From Salinarimonas sp. (GTDB lineage: Bacteria; Pseudomonadota; Alphaproteobacteria; Rhizobiales; Beijerinckiaceae): DNA of 64,000 bases. Below are positions 52,394 through 62,354 of this stretch, one piece after another. The stretch is from assembly GCF_040111675.1 (NCBI RefSeq), contig NZ_CP157794.1:1-64000 (forward strand). The letters are read 5' to 3'. The notes below the pieces were generated by a model. That model made no database searches, was not told the DNA's origin, and saw only the letters and a program-made list of their open reading frames with translations. Every line of letters starts with the position of its first letter. The stretch's first letter is position 1. The position numbers were made by a program, and so were the translations under genes.

Positions 52394-52423
52394 AAGGGCG
52401 CCCGCGGGATCGCGGGCGCCCTT
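52394..52423. terminator. Bidirectional terminator between pepA and purU
   Basis: AAGGGCGCCCGCG (52394-52406) and its exact complement (52411-52423) form a 13-bp stem with a GGAT loop. TCTC follows on the plus strand, and the sequence is short of a long T-run on the minus strand. It lies between the convergent ends of pepA and purU and can serve both. Confidence 0.75.
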
Positions 52424-52430
52424 TCTCTCG

Positions 52431-53294
52431 TCAGCGGAAGACGACGGTGCGGTTGCCGTTGCGCAGCACCCGGTGCTCCACGTGGAACTTCACCGCGCGG
52501 GCGAGCACCACGCTCTCCACGTCGCGGCCGAGCGCGGTGAGCGCCTCCGGGCCGTCCTCGTGGGTGACGCGCACCACCTCCTGCTCGATGATCGGCCCCT
52601 CGTCGAGGTCCGGCGTCACGTAGTGCGCCGTCGCGCCGATCAGCTTCACGCCGCGCTGATAGGCCTGGGTGTAAGGCGCCGCGCCCTTGAAGCTCGGCAG
52701 GAAGGAGTGGTGGATGTTGATCGCCCGCCCCTCGAGGAAGCGGCACATCGAATCCGACAGGACCTGCATGTAGCGCGCGAGCACGACGAGATCGGCCTTG
52801 GTCTCCTCCACCAGCGCGGCGAGCTTCGCCTCCTGCTGCGGCTTGGTCTCGGCCGTGACCGGGATGTGGTGGAAGGGGATCTCGTAGCTGTTGGCCAGGC
52901 GCTCGAAATCGCGGTGGTTCGAGACGATGGCGACGATGTCGACCTTCAGGGCGCCGATGGTCCAGCGGTAGAGCAGGTCGTTCAGGCAATGGCCGAACTT
53001 CGAGACCATCAAAACGACCTTCGGGCGCTCGGAGGTCTCGTGCAGGCTCCACTCCATGCCGTAGCGGCTGGCGATGGCGTGCAGCGGCGCGCGCAGCTGG
53101 TCCGCCGTGGTGGCGGAGTCCACCGGCGTGAAGGCGACGCGCATGAAGAAGCGCTCCGTGTCGCGGTCGCCGAACTGCTGGTTCGTGATGATGTTGCAGC
53201 CGTTCTGGACGAGGAAGCCCGAGATCGCGTTGACGATCCCGATCGTGTCGACGCAGGAGAACTTGAGGATGAACTTCGGATCTTCGAGCTTCAT
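52431..53294 (-). CDS. purU: Formyltetrahydrofolate deformylase
   Basis: 287 aa. An N-terminal ACT domain (FILKFSCVDTIGIVNAISGF) is followed by the formyltransferase-fold domain. Active-site INIHHSFLPSFKGAAPYTQA (about residue 190) and the Asp-containing HYVTPDLDEGPIIEQEV (about 225) are intact. It hydrolyses 10-formyl-THF to formate and THF. It is the last gene of the sox-sdaA-purU run, 46 bases after sdaA, where it would drain one-carbon units made by sarcosine oxidation. Confidence 0.95.
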   Translation of the reverse strand: MKLEDPKFILKFSCVDTIGIVNAISGFLVQNGCNIITNQQFGDRDTERFFMRVAFTPVDSATTADQLRAPLHAIASRYGMEWSLHETSERPKVVLMVSKFGHCLNDLLYRWTIGALKVDIVAIVSNHRDFERLANSYEIPFHHIPVTAETKPQQEAKLAALVEETKADLVVLARYMQVLSDSMCRFLEGRAINIHHSFLPSFKGAAPYTQAYQRGVKLIGATAHYVTPDLDEGPIIEQEVVRVTHEDGPEALTALGRDVESVVLARAVKFHVEHRVLRNGNRTVVFR

Positions 53295-53340
53295 GTGCGT
53301 GGCTCCTGGCTGAGCTTCGTATACGGCCCAGCGGATCGGG

Positions 53341-54696
53341 TCAGCATTCGGCGACGTTGACGGCGAGGCCGCCCTGGGACGTCTCCTTGTACTTCGACTG
53401 CATGTCGACGCCGGTCTGGCGCATCGTCTCGATCACCTCGTCGAGCGAGACGTAGTGCAGGCCGTCGCCGTGCATCGCGAGCGAGGAGGCGGCGATGGCC
53501 TTGACGGCGCCGAAGGCGTTGCGCTCGATGCAGGGGATCTGCACGAGCCCGCCGATCGGATCGCAGGTCATGCCGAGATGGTGCTCCATGGCGATCTCGG
53601 CGGCGTTCTCGATCTGCAGCGGCGTGGCGCCGAGCGCGGCGGCGAGGCCCGCGGCGGCCATGGAGGCGGCGGAGCCGACCTCGCCCTGGCAGCCCACCTC
53701 CGCCCCCGAGATCGAGGCGTTGCGCTTGATCAGCCCGCCGATGGCGGCGGCGGTGAGCAGGAACTCCCGCGTCTTCTCCGGGGAGGGCTCCGCGCAGATC
53801 TCGCGCAGGTAGCGCAGCACCGCCGGCACGATGCCGGCCGCGCCGTTGGTCGGCGCGGTGACGACGCGCCCGCCGGCGGCGTTCTCCTCGTTGACGGCGA
53901 TGGCGTAGGTCGAGACCCGGTCCATCGTCTCGGACGGAGACTTGGCGTTTTTCAGCGCGCCGGCCTGGAGCCGGGCGTGCAGGTCCTTCGCCCGCCGGCG
54001 CACCTTGAAGCGCCCCGGCAGCACGCCGCCCGTGGCGAGCCCGCGCTCGATGCAGGCGAGCATCGCCGCCGCGATGGCGTCGAGGCCGGCCTCGATCTCG
54101 TCCCGCGGGCGCAAGGCCAGCTCGTTCTCCAGCTGGATCGCGGCGATCGAAAGCCCGCGCGCCTCGCACAGGTCGAGCAGCGCGTCGGCGCTGTCGAAGG
54201 GCAGCGGCGCGACGACGTCGATCGGCGCCGTCTCGGCCGCGTCGTCCACGACGAAACCGCCGCCGATCGAGTAGTAGACGCGCACGAGCACGGTGCGGCC
54301 TTCCGCGTCCTCGGCGGTGAAGCGCATCCCGTTGGTGTGCCGCGGCAGCATCTCCGCCGTGTCGAGGACGAGGTCGCTCGCCGGGTCGAAGGCGATGCGC
54401 GCCGCGCCGAGGAAGAAGGCCTTCTCGGCCTCGAGCCCGGCGACGAGGCCGGGCACCGCGTCGGGATCGACCCGGTCCGGCCGCTCGCCGAGCAGGCCGA
54501 GGCAGATGGCGGTGTCGCTGCCGTGGCCCTTGCCGGTGAAGGCGAGCGAGCCGTGCAGGCTCACCCCCACCCGCGCCGGCGGCTCGGGCAGCTCGCGCAG
54601 GTCCGTGAGGAAGCGCGCGGCGGCCACCATCGGCCCGACGGTGTGGGAGCTCGACGGCCCGATGCCGATCTTGAAGAGCTCGAAGACGCTGATCAT
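53341..54696 (-). CDS. sdaA: L-serine ammonia-lyase, iron-sulfur type, single chain
   Basis: 451 aa. The N-terminal beta domain starts [19 protein letters not shown]. The alpha domain has the [4Fe-4S] Cys residues in [21 protein letters not shown] and IPCIERN, with TNGAAGIVP also diagnostic. It deaminates serine to pyruvate and ammonia. The start follows soxG by 29 bases on the same strand, so glycine from sarcosine could be turned via serine into pyruvate. Confidence 0.95.
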   Translation of the reverse strand: MISVFELFKIGIGPSSSHTVGPMVAAARFLTDLRELPEPPARVGVSLHGSLAFTGKGHGSDTAICLGLLGERPDRVDPDAVPGLVAGLEAEKAFFLGAARIAFDPASDLVLDTAEMLPRHTNGMRFTAEDAEGRTVLVRVYYSIGGGFVVDDAAETAPIDVVAPLPFDSADALLDLCEARGLSIAAIQLENELALRPRDEIEAGLDAIAAAMLACIERGLATGGVLPGRFKVRRRAKDLHARLQAGALKNAKSPSETMDRVSTYAIAVNEENAAGGRVVTAPTNGAAGIVPAVLRYLREICAEPSPEKTREFLLTAAAIGGLIKRNASISGAEVGCQGEVGSAASMAAAGLAAALGATPLQIENAAEIAMEHHLGMTCDPIGGLVQIPCIERNAFGAVKAIAASSLAMHGDGLHYVSLDEVIETMRQTGVDMQSKYKETSQGGLAVNVAEC

Positions 54697-54725
54697 GGCT
54701 CGAACTCCGGCTGTTCGGCGGCGGC

Positions 54726-55289
54726 TTACAGCCCCCGCGCGGCCTCGACGAGGAACCCGCGGACGTAGGTCGCGAACGAGCGCCAGCACTCCACCTCGAA
54801 CGCGTCGTCGTCGACGCGGGCGAGCAGGATCTCGGCCTTGGCGAAGACGGTGCGCGTCGCCGTGCCCACGGGGAAGGCGGACGGGGCGAGGTCGAGCGGG
54901 CAGCCGGCGTTGAGCGTCGCCTCGGCGGCGGGGCCGCGCACGAGGAGCCCGCAATTGCGGTGGCTGACGTCGACGAGCGCGTGGAACACGCCCTCGAGAT
55001 CGGCGGCGATGCGCGCGGCGAGCTCCTCCGTCTCGTCGGCATGGCCGAGGATCAGCCACTCGTCCGGCCCGAGCCGAACGGCGCGGCGGCCGTCGGCCTC
55101 CGAGACGCCGGTGACGCCGACGTCGAAGGCGAGCCCCGCCACCGCGCCGATACGGGCGGCATCGGCCGGGCGCAGGCGCAGCGACAGGCGCGTGCGCGGC
55201 GCCAGCGGCTCGATCGTCACGCCGGCGAGGCTCTCCTTCGCCAGCGGGAAGGGCGCGGTGCGGGTCGCGGTGTGGCGGGTCTCAAGCAT
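54726..55289 (-). CDS. soxG: Sarcosine oxidase gamma subunit
   Basis: 187 aa. It is a small GcvT-like subunit with the typical core RLGPDEWLILGHADETEE near residue 76, DVSHRNCGLLVRGPAAEATL near 110, and the terminal CWRSFATYVRGFLVEA. It overlaps soxA by 8 bases. It belongs to the heterotetrameric SoxBDAG enzyme. Confidence 0.92.
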   Translation of the reverse strand: MLETRHTATRTAPFPLAKESLAGVTIEPLAPRTRLSLRLRPADAARIGAVAGLAFDVGVTGVSEADGRRAVRLGPDEWLILGHADETEELAARIAADLEGVFHALVDVSHRNCGLLVRGPAAEATLNAGCPLDLAPSAFPVGTATRTVFAKAEILLARVDDDAFEVECWRSFATYVRGFLVEAARGL

Positions 55290-58278
55290 TGACGCGCTCT
55301 CCCTTGGGGTCGACGAAGACCGTCTCGGTGATCGTCGCGCGGGCGAAGCCGCGCATCGTGGTGACGTGGACCGTCTCGCCCATCCGCGCGCGCCCGTCGG
55401 CGACGAGGGCGAGCGCGATGGTGCGCCCGGCGGCGGGGCTGACGTAGCTCGAGGTCACGTGGCCGAGCATCGGCACGGGCTTCGGCGCGGTCGGGTCGAG
55501 GACGATCTGCGCACCCTCGTCGAGGAGCTCGCTCGGGTCCTCGGTGACGAGGCCGACGAGCTGCTTGCGGCCGGAGGCGACCACGTCGGGACGCGACAGC
55601 GAGCGCTTGCCGACGAAATCCGCCTTGACCTTCGAGACCATGCCGCCGAGCCCGACGTCGTCGGCCGTCACCGTGCCGTCGGTCTCCTGGCCGACGATGA
55701 TGAAGCCCTTCTCGGCGCGCAGCACGTGCATGGTCTCGGTGCCGTAGGGCGTGATCCCGAAGGGCCGCCCCGCCTCGTAGACCGCCTCCCACACGGCGCG
55801 GCCGTAATCGGCCGGCACGTTGATCTCGAATCCGAGCTCGCCGGTGAAGGACACGCGCATCAGCCGGGTCGGCACCCCGCAGATGTAGCCCTCGCGGACC
55901 GACATGTGCGGGAAGGCCTCGTTCGAGAGATCGATGTCGGAGACGAGCGTCGAGAGGATCTCGCGCGCCTTCGGCCCCTGCAGCGCGATCACCGCCCATT
56001 GCTCGGTGATCGAGGTGAGGAAGACGTTCAGGTCCGGCCACTCGGTCTGGAGGTAGTCCTCCATGAGCGCCAGCACCCGCGGCGCGCCGCCGGTCGTCGT
56101 CGTGACGTGGAAGCGGTCGTCCGCCATGCGCGCCACGACGCCGTCGTCGGTGATGTAGCCGTCTTCCTTGAGCATCAGGCCGTAGCGGCACTTGCCGGGG
56201 GCGAGCTTCGTCCAGGCGTTGACGTACATCCGGTTCATGAACTCGGCGGCGTCCGGTCCCACGACCTCGATCTTGCCGAGCGTCGAGGCGTCGAAGATGC
56301 CGACCGATTCGCGCACCGCCCTGCACTCGCGCAGGACCGCGGCGTGCATGTCCTCGCCGGCCTTCGGGAAGTACCAGGCGCGGCGCCAGAGCGAGACGTT
56401 CTCGAACGCCGCCCCGTGCTCGACGGCCCAATCGTGGATCGGCGTGCGACGGATCGGGTCGAACAGGTCGCCCTTGTTCGGGCCGACGAGAGCCGAGAAG
56501 CTCACCGGCGTGTAGGGCGGGCGGAAGGTGGTGGTGCCCACCGCCGGAAGGGGCTTGTCGAGCAGCCCGGCGACGAGGCCGAGCGCGTTCATGTTCGACG
56601 TCTTGCCCTGGTCGGTGGCCATGCCCGTCGTGGTGTAGCGCTTCACGTGCTCGATCGAGTGGAAGCCCTCGCGCACGGCGAGCTTGACGTCCTTGGCGGT
56701 GACGTCGTTCTGGAAGTCGAGGAAGGCGCGCACCTTGCCCGGGTCGACGTCGGTGGGCAGAACCCGCATCGGCTGGAAGCCGGTGCGGGTCGCGCTCGCC
56801 TGGAAGCTGCGGGCGGCGTCGACGCCGGCCGCCGCGGCGCCGGCGGCGAAGCCGGCGTTCAGGCAGGCGGCGAGGTCGTACTCGCCCGCGCAGGCGCCGG
56901 CGGAGCGCTCGGCCTGCGCGCTCGTCGCGGGCAGGAAGGCGTCGCGCTCGGCGTCGAAGGCGAGCTTGCCGCGGGACTGCGAGTACAGGTGCACCGCCGG
57001 CGTCCAGCCGCCGGACATGCCGACGCAGTCGCAGGGCAGCGTGCGGCGCGCGCCGACGGAGCCGTTCGCGGTCAAGGGCGCGACGATCAGGCCCGTGACC
57101 CGCAGCCGGCCCTTCGAGCCGACCACCGTGTGCCCGGCGATCACCTCGACGCCGCGGGCGCGCAGCCAGGCGGCGTCCTCGGCGCAATCGGCCTCGAGCC
57201 GCGCGTCGACCAGGGTGACGGCGATCCCCGCCGCGTGCAGGTCGGCCGCCACCGTGTAGGCGGAGGAGCCCGTCGTCGCGATCACGACCTTGCGGCCCGG
57301 GGCGACGCCGTAGCGGTTGACGAAGACGCGCAGGCTCTCGGCGAGGAGAATGCCCGGGCGGTCGTTGTCGGCGAAGACCAGCGGGCGCTCGTGCGAGCCG
57401 GTGGCGAGGACGACCTCGCCGGCGCGCACCTGCCAGAGCCGCTCGCGGGGCATGTCGCGGGCGGCGTCGCGGCCGAGATGGTCGCAGACCCGCTCCACCA
57501 GGGCGGCGTGGTTGTGGTTGTAGTAGCCGAACGCCGTGGTGCGCGGCAGCACGACGACGGTCTCGAAGCCGTCGAGCTCGGCCAGCGTCTCGGCGACCCA
57601 CTGCTGGGCCGGCTTCCCCTCGATGGTCGAGGTCACGTCGTGCAGCAGCGCGCCGCCGGGCTCGGACTGCTCGTCGGCGAGCATCACCCGCTTGCCGGAG
57701 CGCGCGGCGGCGAGCGCAGCCGCGAGGCCGGCGGGGCCGGCGCCGACGATGAGCACGTCGCAATGGGCGTGGCGGTGGGCGTAGCGGTCCGGATCGCCCT
57801 CCTTCGGCGCGACGCCGAGACCGGCGGCGGCGCGGATGATCGGCTCGTAGACCTTGTCCCAGAACTTCCGCGGCCACATGAAGGTCTTGTAGTAGAAGCC
57901 CGCCACGAAGACCGGCGACAGCAGATCGTTCACCGCGCCGACGTCGAAGGACAGGTTCGGCCAGCGGTTCTGCGAGCCGACGACGAGCCCGTCCGTCGCC
58001 TCGACCACGGAGGCGCGGTTGTTCGGGTCGACCCGGCCGGGGCCGCGATCCACGGAGAAGAGCGCGTTCGGCTCGTCCGTGCCGGCCGAGAGCAGGCCGC
58101 GCGGGCGATGGTACTTGAACGAGCGGCCCATCAGGTGGACGCCGTTGGCGATGAGGGTCGCGGCCACCGTGTCGCCGGCATAGCCCTCGTAGGCCCGGCC
58201 GTCGAAGGTGAGGGTCAGCGGGCGGGACCGGTCGATGCGGCCGCCGCGGGGCAGACGGAAGGGCTGACGGGCGCTCAT
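55282..58278 (-). CDS. soxA: Sarcosine oxidase alpha subunit
   Basis: 998 aa. An N-terminal ferredoxin-like domain (LTLTFDGRAYEGYAGDTVAA; GRSFKYHRPRGLLSAGTDEP) precedes an NAD-binding Rossmann part (VLIVGAGPAGLAAALAAARS, about residue 172) and a C-terminal GcvT/folate-binding half. It channels the formaldehyde equivalent onto THF as 5,10-methylene-THF. The ATG at 58278 overlaps the soxD stop (ATGA) and the end overlaps soxG. The frame is open upstream on this strand, but the family start is clear. Confidence 0.95.
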   Translation of the reverse strand: MSARQPFRLPRGGRIDRSRPLTLTFDGRAYEGYAGDTVAATLIANGVHLMGRSFKYHRPRGLLSAGTDEPNALFSVDRGPGRVDPNNRASVVEATDGLVVGSQNRWPNLSFDVGAVNDLLSPVFVAGFYYKTFMWPRKFWDKVYEPIIRAAAGLGVAPKEGDPDRYAHRHAHCDVLIVGAGPAGLAAALAAARSGKRVMLADEQSEPGGALLHDVTSTIEGKPAQQWVAETLAELDGFETVVVLPRTTAFGYYNHNHAALVERVCDHLGRDAARDMPRERLWQVRAGEVVLATGSHERPLVFADNDRPGILLAESLRVFVNRYGVAPGRKVVIATTGSSAYTVAADLHAAGIAVTLVDARLEADCAEDAAWLRARGVEVIAGHTVVGSKGRLRVTGLIVAPLTANGSVGARRTLPCDCVGMSGGWTPAVHLYSQSRGKLAFDAERDAFLPATSAQAERSAGACAGEYDLAACLNAGFAAGAAAAGVDAARSFQASATRTGFQPMRVLPTDVDPGKVRAFLDFQNDVTAKDVKLAVREGFHSIEHVKRYTTTGMATDQGKTSNMNALGLVAGLLDKPLPAVGTTTFRPPYTPVSFSALVGPNKGDLFDPIRRTPIHDWAVEHGAAFENVSLWRRAWYFPKAGEDMHAAVLRECRAVRESVGIFDASTLGKIEVVGPDAAEFMNRMYVNAWTKLAPGKCRYGLMLKEDGYITDDGVVARMADDRFHVTTTTGGAPRVLALMEDYLQTEWPDLNVFLTSITEQWAVIALQGPKAREILSTLVSDIDLSNEAFPHMSVREGYICGVPTRLMRVSFTGELGFEINVPADYGRAVWEAVYEAGRPFGITPYGTETMHVLRAEKGFIIVGQETDGTVTADDVGLGGMVSKVKADFVGKRSLSRPDVVASGRKQLVGLVTEDPSELLDEGAQIVLDPTAPKPVPMLGHVTSSYVSPAAGRTIALALVADGRARMGETVHVTTMRGFARATITETVFVDPKGERVNA

Positions 58279-58568
58279 CGGATCTCCTCCGCGGCCAGAT
58301 CGGGGCGCGGCGCGCCGGCGGGGTAGGTGGTGACGAACTTGTCGGAATGGGTGTCGCGCAGCGCGTTGAACCAGCGCTGGCAGCCGTGGGCGTGGTTCCA
58401 GCGCTCGGCGTAGAGACCCTTGGGGTTGTCGCGCACGAACAGGAACTCGGACCAGGCCTGGTCGTCGAGGGCGGACGGGTCGGTCGGGCGCGCCACGTGG
58501 GCCTCGCCGCCGTAGCGGAACTCTAGCTCGGGCCGCGGCCCGCAATGGGGGCAGGTGATCAGCAGCAT
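58275..58568 (-). CDS. soxD: Sarcosine oxidase delta subunit
   Basis: 97 aa. The zinc-binding N-terminus LLITCPHCGPRPELEFRYG and the conserved HAHGCQRWFNALRDTHSDKF are diagnostic. It sits between soxB (12 bases upstream) and soxA (overlapping). Confidence 0.95.
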   Translation of the reverse strand: MLLITCPHCGPRPELEFRYGGEAHVARPTDPSALDDQAWSEFLFVRDNPKGLYAERWNHAHGCQRWFNALRDTHSDKFVTTYPAGAPRPDLAAEEIR

Positions 58569-58580
58569 GGCGTTCGACCT

Positions 58581-59837
58581 TCAGTGCGCGACGGCGGCCG
58601 CGGCCGCCTCGTCGATCAGCCGCCCGGTGCGGAAGCGATCGAGCGTGAACGGCGCGTTGATCTTGTGCGGCTCGCCCTTGGCGAGCGTGTAGGCGAAGGT
58701 GTGGGCCGAGCCCGGCGTCGCCTTGAAGCCGCCCGTGCCCCAGCCGCAATTGACGAACAGCCCCGGCACCGGCGTCTTGCCGATGATCGGCGAGCGGTCG
58801 GGCGTGACGTCGACGATGCCGCCCCAGTTGCGCAGCATGCGCATGCGGGCGAATTGCGGGAAGATCTCGCAGATGGCGTCGAGCGTGTGCGTCGAGATCT
58901 GCAGGCCGCCCTGCTGCGAGTAGGACACGTACTGGTCCGTGCCCGCGCCGATGACGAGCTCGCCCTTGTCCGACTGCGAGATGTAGGCGTGGACCGCGTT
59001 CGACATCACGACGCAGGGGAAGACCGGCTTGACCGGCTCGGAGACGAGCGCCTGCAGCGGGAAGCTCGTCAGCGGCATGCGCACGCCGGCGCGCTCCATG
59101 ATCACCGAGGTGTGTCCGGCGGCGACGACGCCCACCGTCTTGGCGCCGATGAAGCCCTTCGTCGTCTCGACGCCGGTGACGGCGCCGCTCGAGGGATCGC
59201 GGCGGAAGCCGGTGACCTCGCAATTCTGGATGATGTCGACGCCGCGGCTGTCGGCGGCGCGGGCGTAGCCCCAGGCCACCGCGTCGTGGCGCGCCGTGCC
59301 GGCGCGGCGCTGCAGGGCGGCGCCGAGCACCGGATAGCGCGCGTCGCGGGCGATGTTGAGCGGCGGGCAGTACTCCTTCGCCTGCTCCGGCGTCAGCCAC
59401 TCGTTGTCGACGCCGTTGAGCCGGTTGGCGTAGACGTGACGCTTGAAGATCTGCACGTCGTGGATGTTGTGCGCCAGCATCATCACGCCGCGCTGCGAGA
59501 ACATCACGTTGTAGTTCAGGTCCTGGGAGAGGCCCTCCCAGAGCTTGACCGCGTGGTCGTAGAGATGCGCGCTCTCGTCGTAGAGATAGTTCGAGCGGAT
59601 GATGGTCGTGTTGCGGCCGGTATTGCCGCCGCCGATCCAACCCTTCTCGAGAACCGCGACGTTGGTGATCCCGAACTCCTTGGCGAGATACCAGGCCGTG
59701 CCGAGCCCGTGGCCGCCGCCGCCGACGATGATCACGTCGTAGCTCGTCTTCGGTTCGGGCGAGCGCCATTGGCGGCCCCAGCCCTGGTGAGCGCGGGTGG
59801 CCTCGCTCAGGAGGTTCATCAGGTTGAAACGGCGCAT
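58581..59837 (-). CDS. soxB: Sarcosine oxidase beta subunit
   Basis: 418 aa, first gene of the operon. The FAD motif is [19 protein letters not shown] near residue 34; [20 protein letters not shown] near 61 and [20 protein letters not shown] near 369 are typical. It holds the covalent FMN and the FAD site that oxidises sarcosine to glycine, with H2O2 as co-product. The start [13 protein letters not shown] is preferred over upstream in-frame codons. Confidence 0.95.
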   Translation of the reverse strand: MRRFNLMNLLSEATRAHQGWGRQWRSPEPKTSYDVIIVGGGGHGLGTAWYLAKEFGITNVAVLEKGWIGGGNTGRNTTIIRSNYLYDESAHLYDHAVKLWEGLSQDLNYNVMFSQRGVMMLAHNIHDVQIFKRHVYANRLNGVDNEWLTPEQAKEYCPPLNIARDARYPVLGAALQRRAGTARHDAVAWGYARAADSRGVDIIQNCEVTGFRRDPSSGAVTGVETTKGFIGAKTVGVVAAGHTSVIMERAGVRMPLTSFPLQALVSEPVKPVFPCVVMSNAVHAYISQSDKGELVIGAGTDQYVSYSQQGGLQISTHTLDAICEIFPQFARMRMLRNWGGIVDVTPDRSPIIGKTPVPGLFVNCGWGTGGFKATPGSAHTFAYTLAKGEPHKINAPFTLDRFRTGRLIDEAAAAAVAH

Positions 59838-60154
59838 GGCGTTCGCTCGCTCGTGACCGGCGCTCGTCCGGGGACTGTCGACCGGTGCGGGATCGTGAAC
59901 GCAGCATGCCTGCAAGCGCCCTCCCGGCGCTTGATCGGCGGCGACGTTCTCTAGCGCTTTTGCGACAACGCGCGTCGTTTACGCTCAAGCCGGGCTGTGC
60001 GCCGGGCGGACCGGCTCGGCGGCGCGAAGGCCTTCCGTCGCCTTGCCGGAACGGTCGCGCTTGGCCGCCGTTGTCGCACCATGGCGGCGCGCGGAAATCC
60101 GACATGCGCACAGGATGCGCGCGACGGCGCGGCCGGCGGGACCGAGGCGCGCCG
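59838..60154. promoter_or_regulatory. Divergent soxB-trkH control region with separated inverted repeat
   Basis: 317 bases without a supported gene. TGCGACAACG (59961-59970) is repeated in exact inverted orientation as CGTTGTCGCA (60069-60078), 98 bases apart, a layout that could bind a dimeric or looping regulator. A GlxA/GbdR-type regulator is encoded 2.2 kb away. No convincing sigma-70 boxes were found. Confidence 0.35.
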
Positions 60155-61645
60155 ATGAGTCTCGCCACGCGCCTGATCCGCCGCCTCGGCCGAAGCCGCC
60201 GAACGGCCCCGCTCAGCTACGCCGTGCGCCCGCGCGCGCTCGCCCGCCCGCTCGGGGACCTCGCCATCGCGCTCGCGACGTTGACGGCGGTTCCGGCCGC
60301 CGTGGGCGTCGCGCTGGGCGATGGCGTCGTCGTCGGCGCCTGCGCGGGCGTCGCGATTGGGCTCGCGCTGATCGGCCGGCGGGCCCGCGCGCTCGGCGGC
60401 AAGGCGGACCTGCGCACGCACGAGACCCTCGCCGTGACCACCCTCGCCTTCGCCGGAGGCGGGCTCGCGGGCGCGGTTCCGTTCTGGTTCGCCGGCTACG
60501 GACCGGCGCACGGCCTGTTCGAGGCGGTCTCCGGCGTCACCACGACCGGGCTCACCGTCACCGCGCGACCGGAGGAGATGCCGGGCGCGATCCTGTTCTG
60601 GCGGGCCTGGCTGCAATGGGTCGGCGGGCTCGGCTTCACCGTGCTCGCCGTGGCGCTCGCCGGTGGCGGCTCGGTCGCGGCGCGCCACCTCGCGGCGGCG
60701 CAGGGCCAGACCGACGACCTCGTCGCCAATGCGCGCCGCCACGTCCGGAAGCTCTTCGGCCTCTACGCCGCCCTGACCCTCGCCGGCATCGGCGCCCTCG
60801 CGCTGGCGGGCCTGCCCGTCGGCGAGGCCGTTCTGTTCGCGCTCACCGCCGTCTCGACGGCGGGCTTCGCGCCGGATTCCGAGAGCGCCGGGGCGATCGA
60901 CCCTCTGGCGGGTCCGATCGTGCTCGGCGCCTTGATGCTCGCGGGCGCGGTCTCCTTCACCATGGCCGACCGGGTGCGCGAGCGCGGGATCTCCTATCTC
61001 GCCCGCGACGTCGAGCTGCGGGCGCTCGTGTGCCTGGCGCTGGGGGCCTTCGCGCTGCTGTGGCTCGCTTCGGCGATCGCCGGAGGCGAGGGGCCTGGCG
61101 CGGGAGACCTGTTCTTCGTCGCCCTCTCCGCCCAGACCACCACCGGCTACTCGACGCTCGACGTCGGCGCGCTCGACCCGGCGAGCAAGCTCGTGCTGAT
61201 GCTCTCGATGCTCGTGGGCGGCGACATGGGCTCGACGGCGGGCGGGATGAAGGTCGTGCGCTTCCTCGTCGTGCTGCGCGTCGTCCAGATCCTGGTCCTG
61301 CGCGCCAGCCTGCCGCGCTCGGCCGTGGTGCACCTGCGGCTCGGCCCGCATCGGCCGAGCGACGCGGAGGCGCTCAATGCCGTGGCGATCGCGCTGCTCT
61401 TCCTGATCACCCCGCCGGTCTGCGCCCTGCCGGTGATCCTCGCCGGACATCCGCCGCTCGACGCGCTGTTCGACGTCACCTCGGCGCTGACCACGACGGG
61501 GCTCGCCACGGGGATCGCCGGGCCGGATCTCGGCCCCGGCTTCTCCCTCTATTTCAGCGCGTTGATGCTGGTGGGCCGCGTCGAGATCCTCGCCGCCATC
61601 GTCGCCCTGCGCCCGCAGACCTGGATCGGGCGCACGCCCGCCTGA
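60155..61645 (+). CDS. trkH: TrkH-family potassium uptake channel subunit
   Basis: 496 aa from the ATG at 60155 (MSLATRLIRRLGRSRRTAPL). The four pore-loop signatures expected of TrkH/KtrB are seen as VSGVTTTGLTV (about residue 127), TAVSTAGFAPDS, SAQTTTGYSTLD and TSALTTTGLATG. An RVEILAA motif lies near the C-terminus. It is the membrane pore; TrkA is encoded 18 bases downstream. In-frame codons upstream would add an Arg-rich leader and are less likely. Confidence 0.93.
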   Translation: MSLATRLIRRLGRSRRTAPLSYAVRPRALARPLGDLAIALATLTAVPAAVGVALGDGVVVGACAGVAIGLALIGRRARALGGKADLRTHETLAVTTLAFAGGGLAGAVPFWFAGYGPAHGLFEAVSGVTTTGLTVTARPEEMPGAILFWRAWLQWVGGLGFTVLAVALAGGGSVAARHLAAAQGQTDDLVANARRHVRKLFGLYAALTLAGIGALALAGLPVGEAVLFALTAVSTAGFAPDSESAGAIDPLAGPIVLGALMLAGAVSFTMADRVRERGISYLARDVELRALVCLALGAFALLWLASAIAGGEGPGAGDLFFVALSAQTTTGYSTLDVGALDPASKLVLMLSMLVGGDMGSTAGGMKVVRFLVVLRVVQILVLRASLPRSAVVHLRLGPHRPSDAEALNAVAIALLFLITPPVCALPVILAGHPPLDALFDVTSALTTTGLATGIAGPDLGPGFSLYFSALMLVGRVEILAAIVALRPQTWIGRTPA

Positions 61646-61663
61646 GCTCGAGGAGGCCAACCC

Positions 61664-62347
61664 ATGCGCATCGTCTTCGTCGGAGCCTCGCAGACCGCCG
61701 TCAACGCCGCGCGACGGCTCGGCGAATCCGGCCACGAGGTGGTGATGATCGACGAGAGCCGCGAGCGGCTCACCGCCATCGAGGGCGAGCTCGACGTCGC
61801 CCTGCTCCACGGCGACGGCTCGAAGCCGGGCCTCCTGCGCGAGGCCGACCCGGAGCATTCGGACGTGCTCGTCGCCATGTCCGATTCGGACCAGGACAAC
61901 ATCATCGCGAGCGTCGTCGGCCGGTCCCTCGGCTTCGGCACGGTCGTCACCAAGATCGAGGACGAATCGCTCGAGCCGATCTGCCGGGAGATCGGCCTCG
62001 ATGCGGTGATCGTCCCCGCCCGCGCCAATGCGCGGCGCCTCGCGGCGCTCATCGAGGGGCGCGACGACGAGGCCCTCTCCGGCATGATCCGCGGGGACGT
62101 GCGGCTCTTCGCCTTCACGGTGGAGAAGCCGGACGCCGGCCCGATCTCCGGCCTCGGCCTGCCGGAGGGCAGCCGCGCCGTCGTGGTCTATCGCGACGAG
62201 GAGACGATCGTCGTCGACGACGACGCCCTGGAGCTGCGGCCGGGCGACGAGGTGGTGATCCTCGCCAAGGCGCGGCACCTCGAGACGCTGGAGAGGAAAT
62301 GGGCCCACGGCGCCCATTCCGGGCGGGCGCTGTCGGGCCTCGAATGA
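61664..62347 (+). CDS. trkA: TrkA-type potassium channel regulatory protein (RCK/KTN)
   Basis: 227 aa, half the E. coli TrkA size, as in KtrA-type regulators. One RCK_N domain (RIVFVGASQTAVNAARRLGE) with a slightly degenerate glycine motif (GASQTA), then an RCK_C domain (AVVVYRDEETIVVDDDALEL; GDEVVILAKARHLETLE). It gates TrkH in response to nucleotides. It follows trkH by 18 bases. Confidence 0.9.
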   Translation: MRIVFVGASQTAVNAARRLGESGHEVVMIDESRERLTAIEGELDVALLHGDGSKPGLLREADPEHSDVLVAMSDSDQDNIIASVVGRSLGFGTVVTKIEDESLEPICREIGLDAVIVPARANARRLAALIEGRDDEALSGMIRGDVRLFAFTVEKPDAGPISGLGLPEGSRAVVVYRDEETIVVDDDALELRPGDEVVILAKARHLETLERKWAHGAHSGRALSGLE

Positions 62348-62354
62348 GGGCGGC

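Noticed and set aside
55217..57877. 886-codon minus-strand frame inside soxA
   Set aside because: Arg-rich shadow of soxA in another frame.
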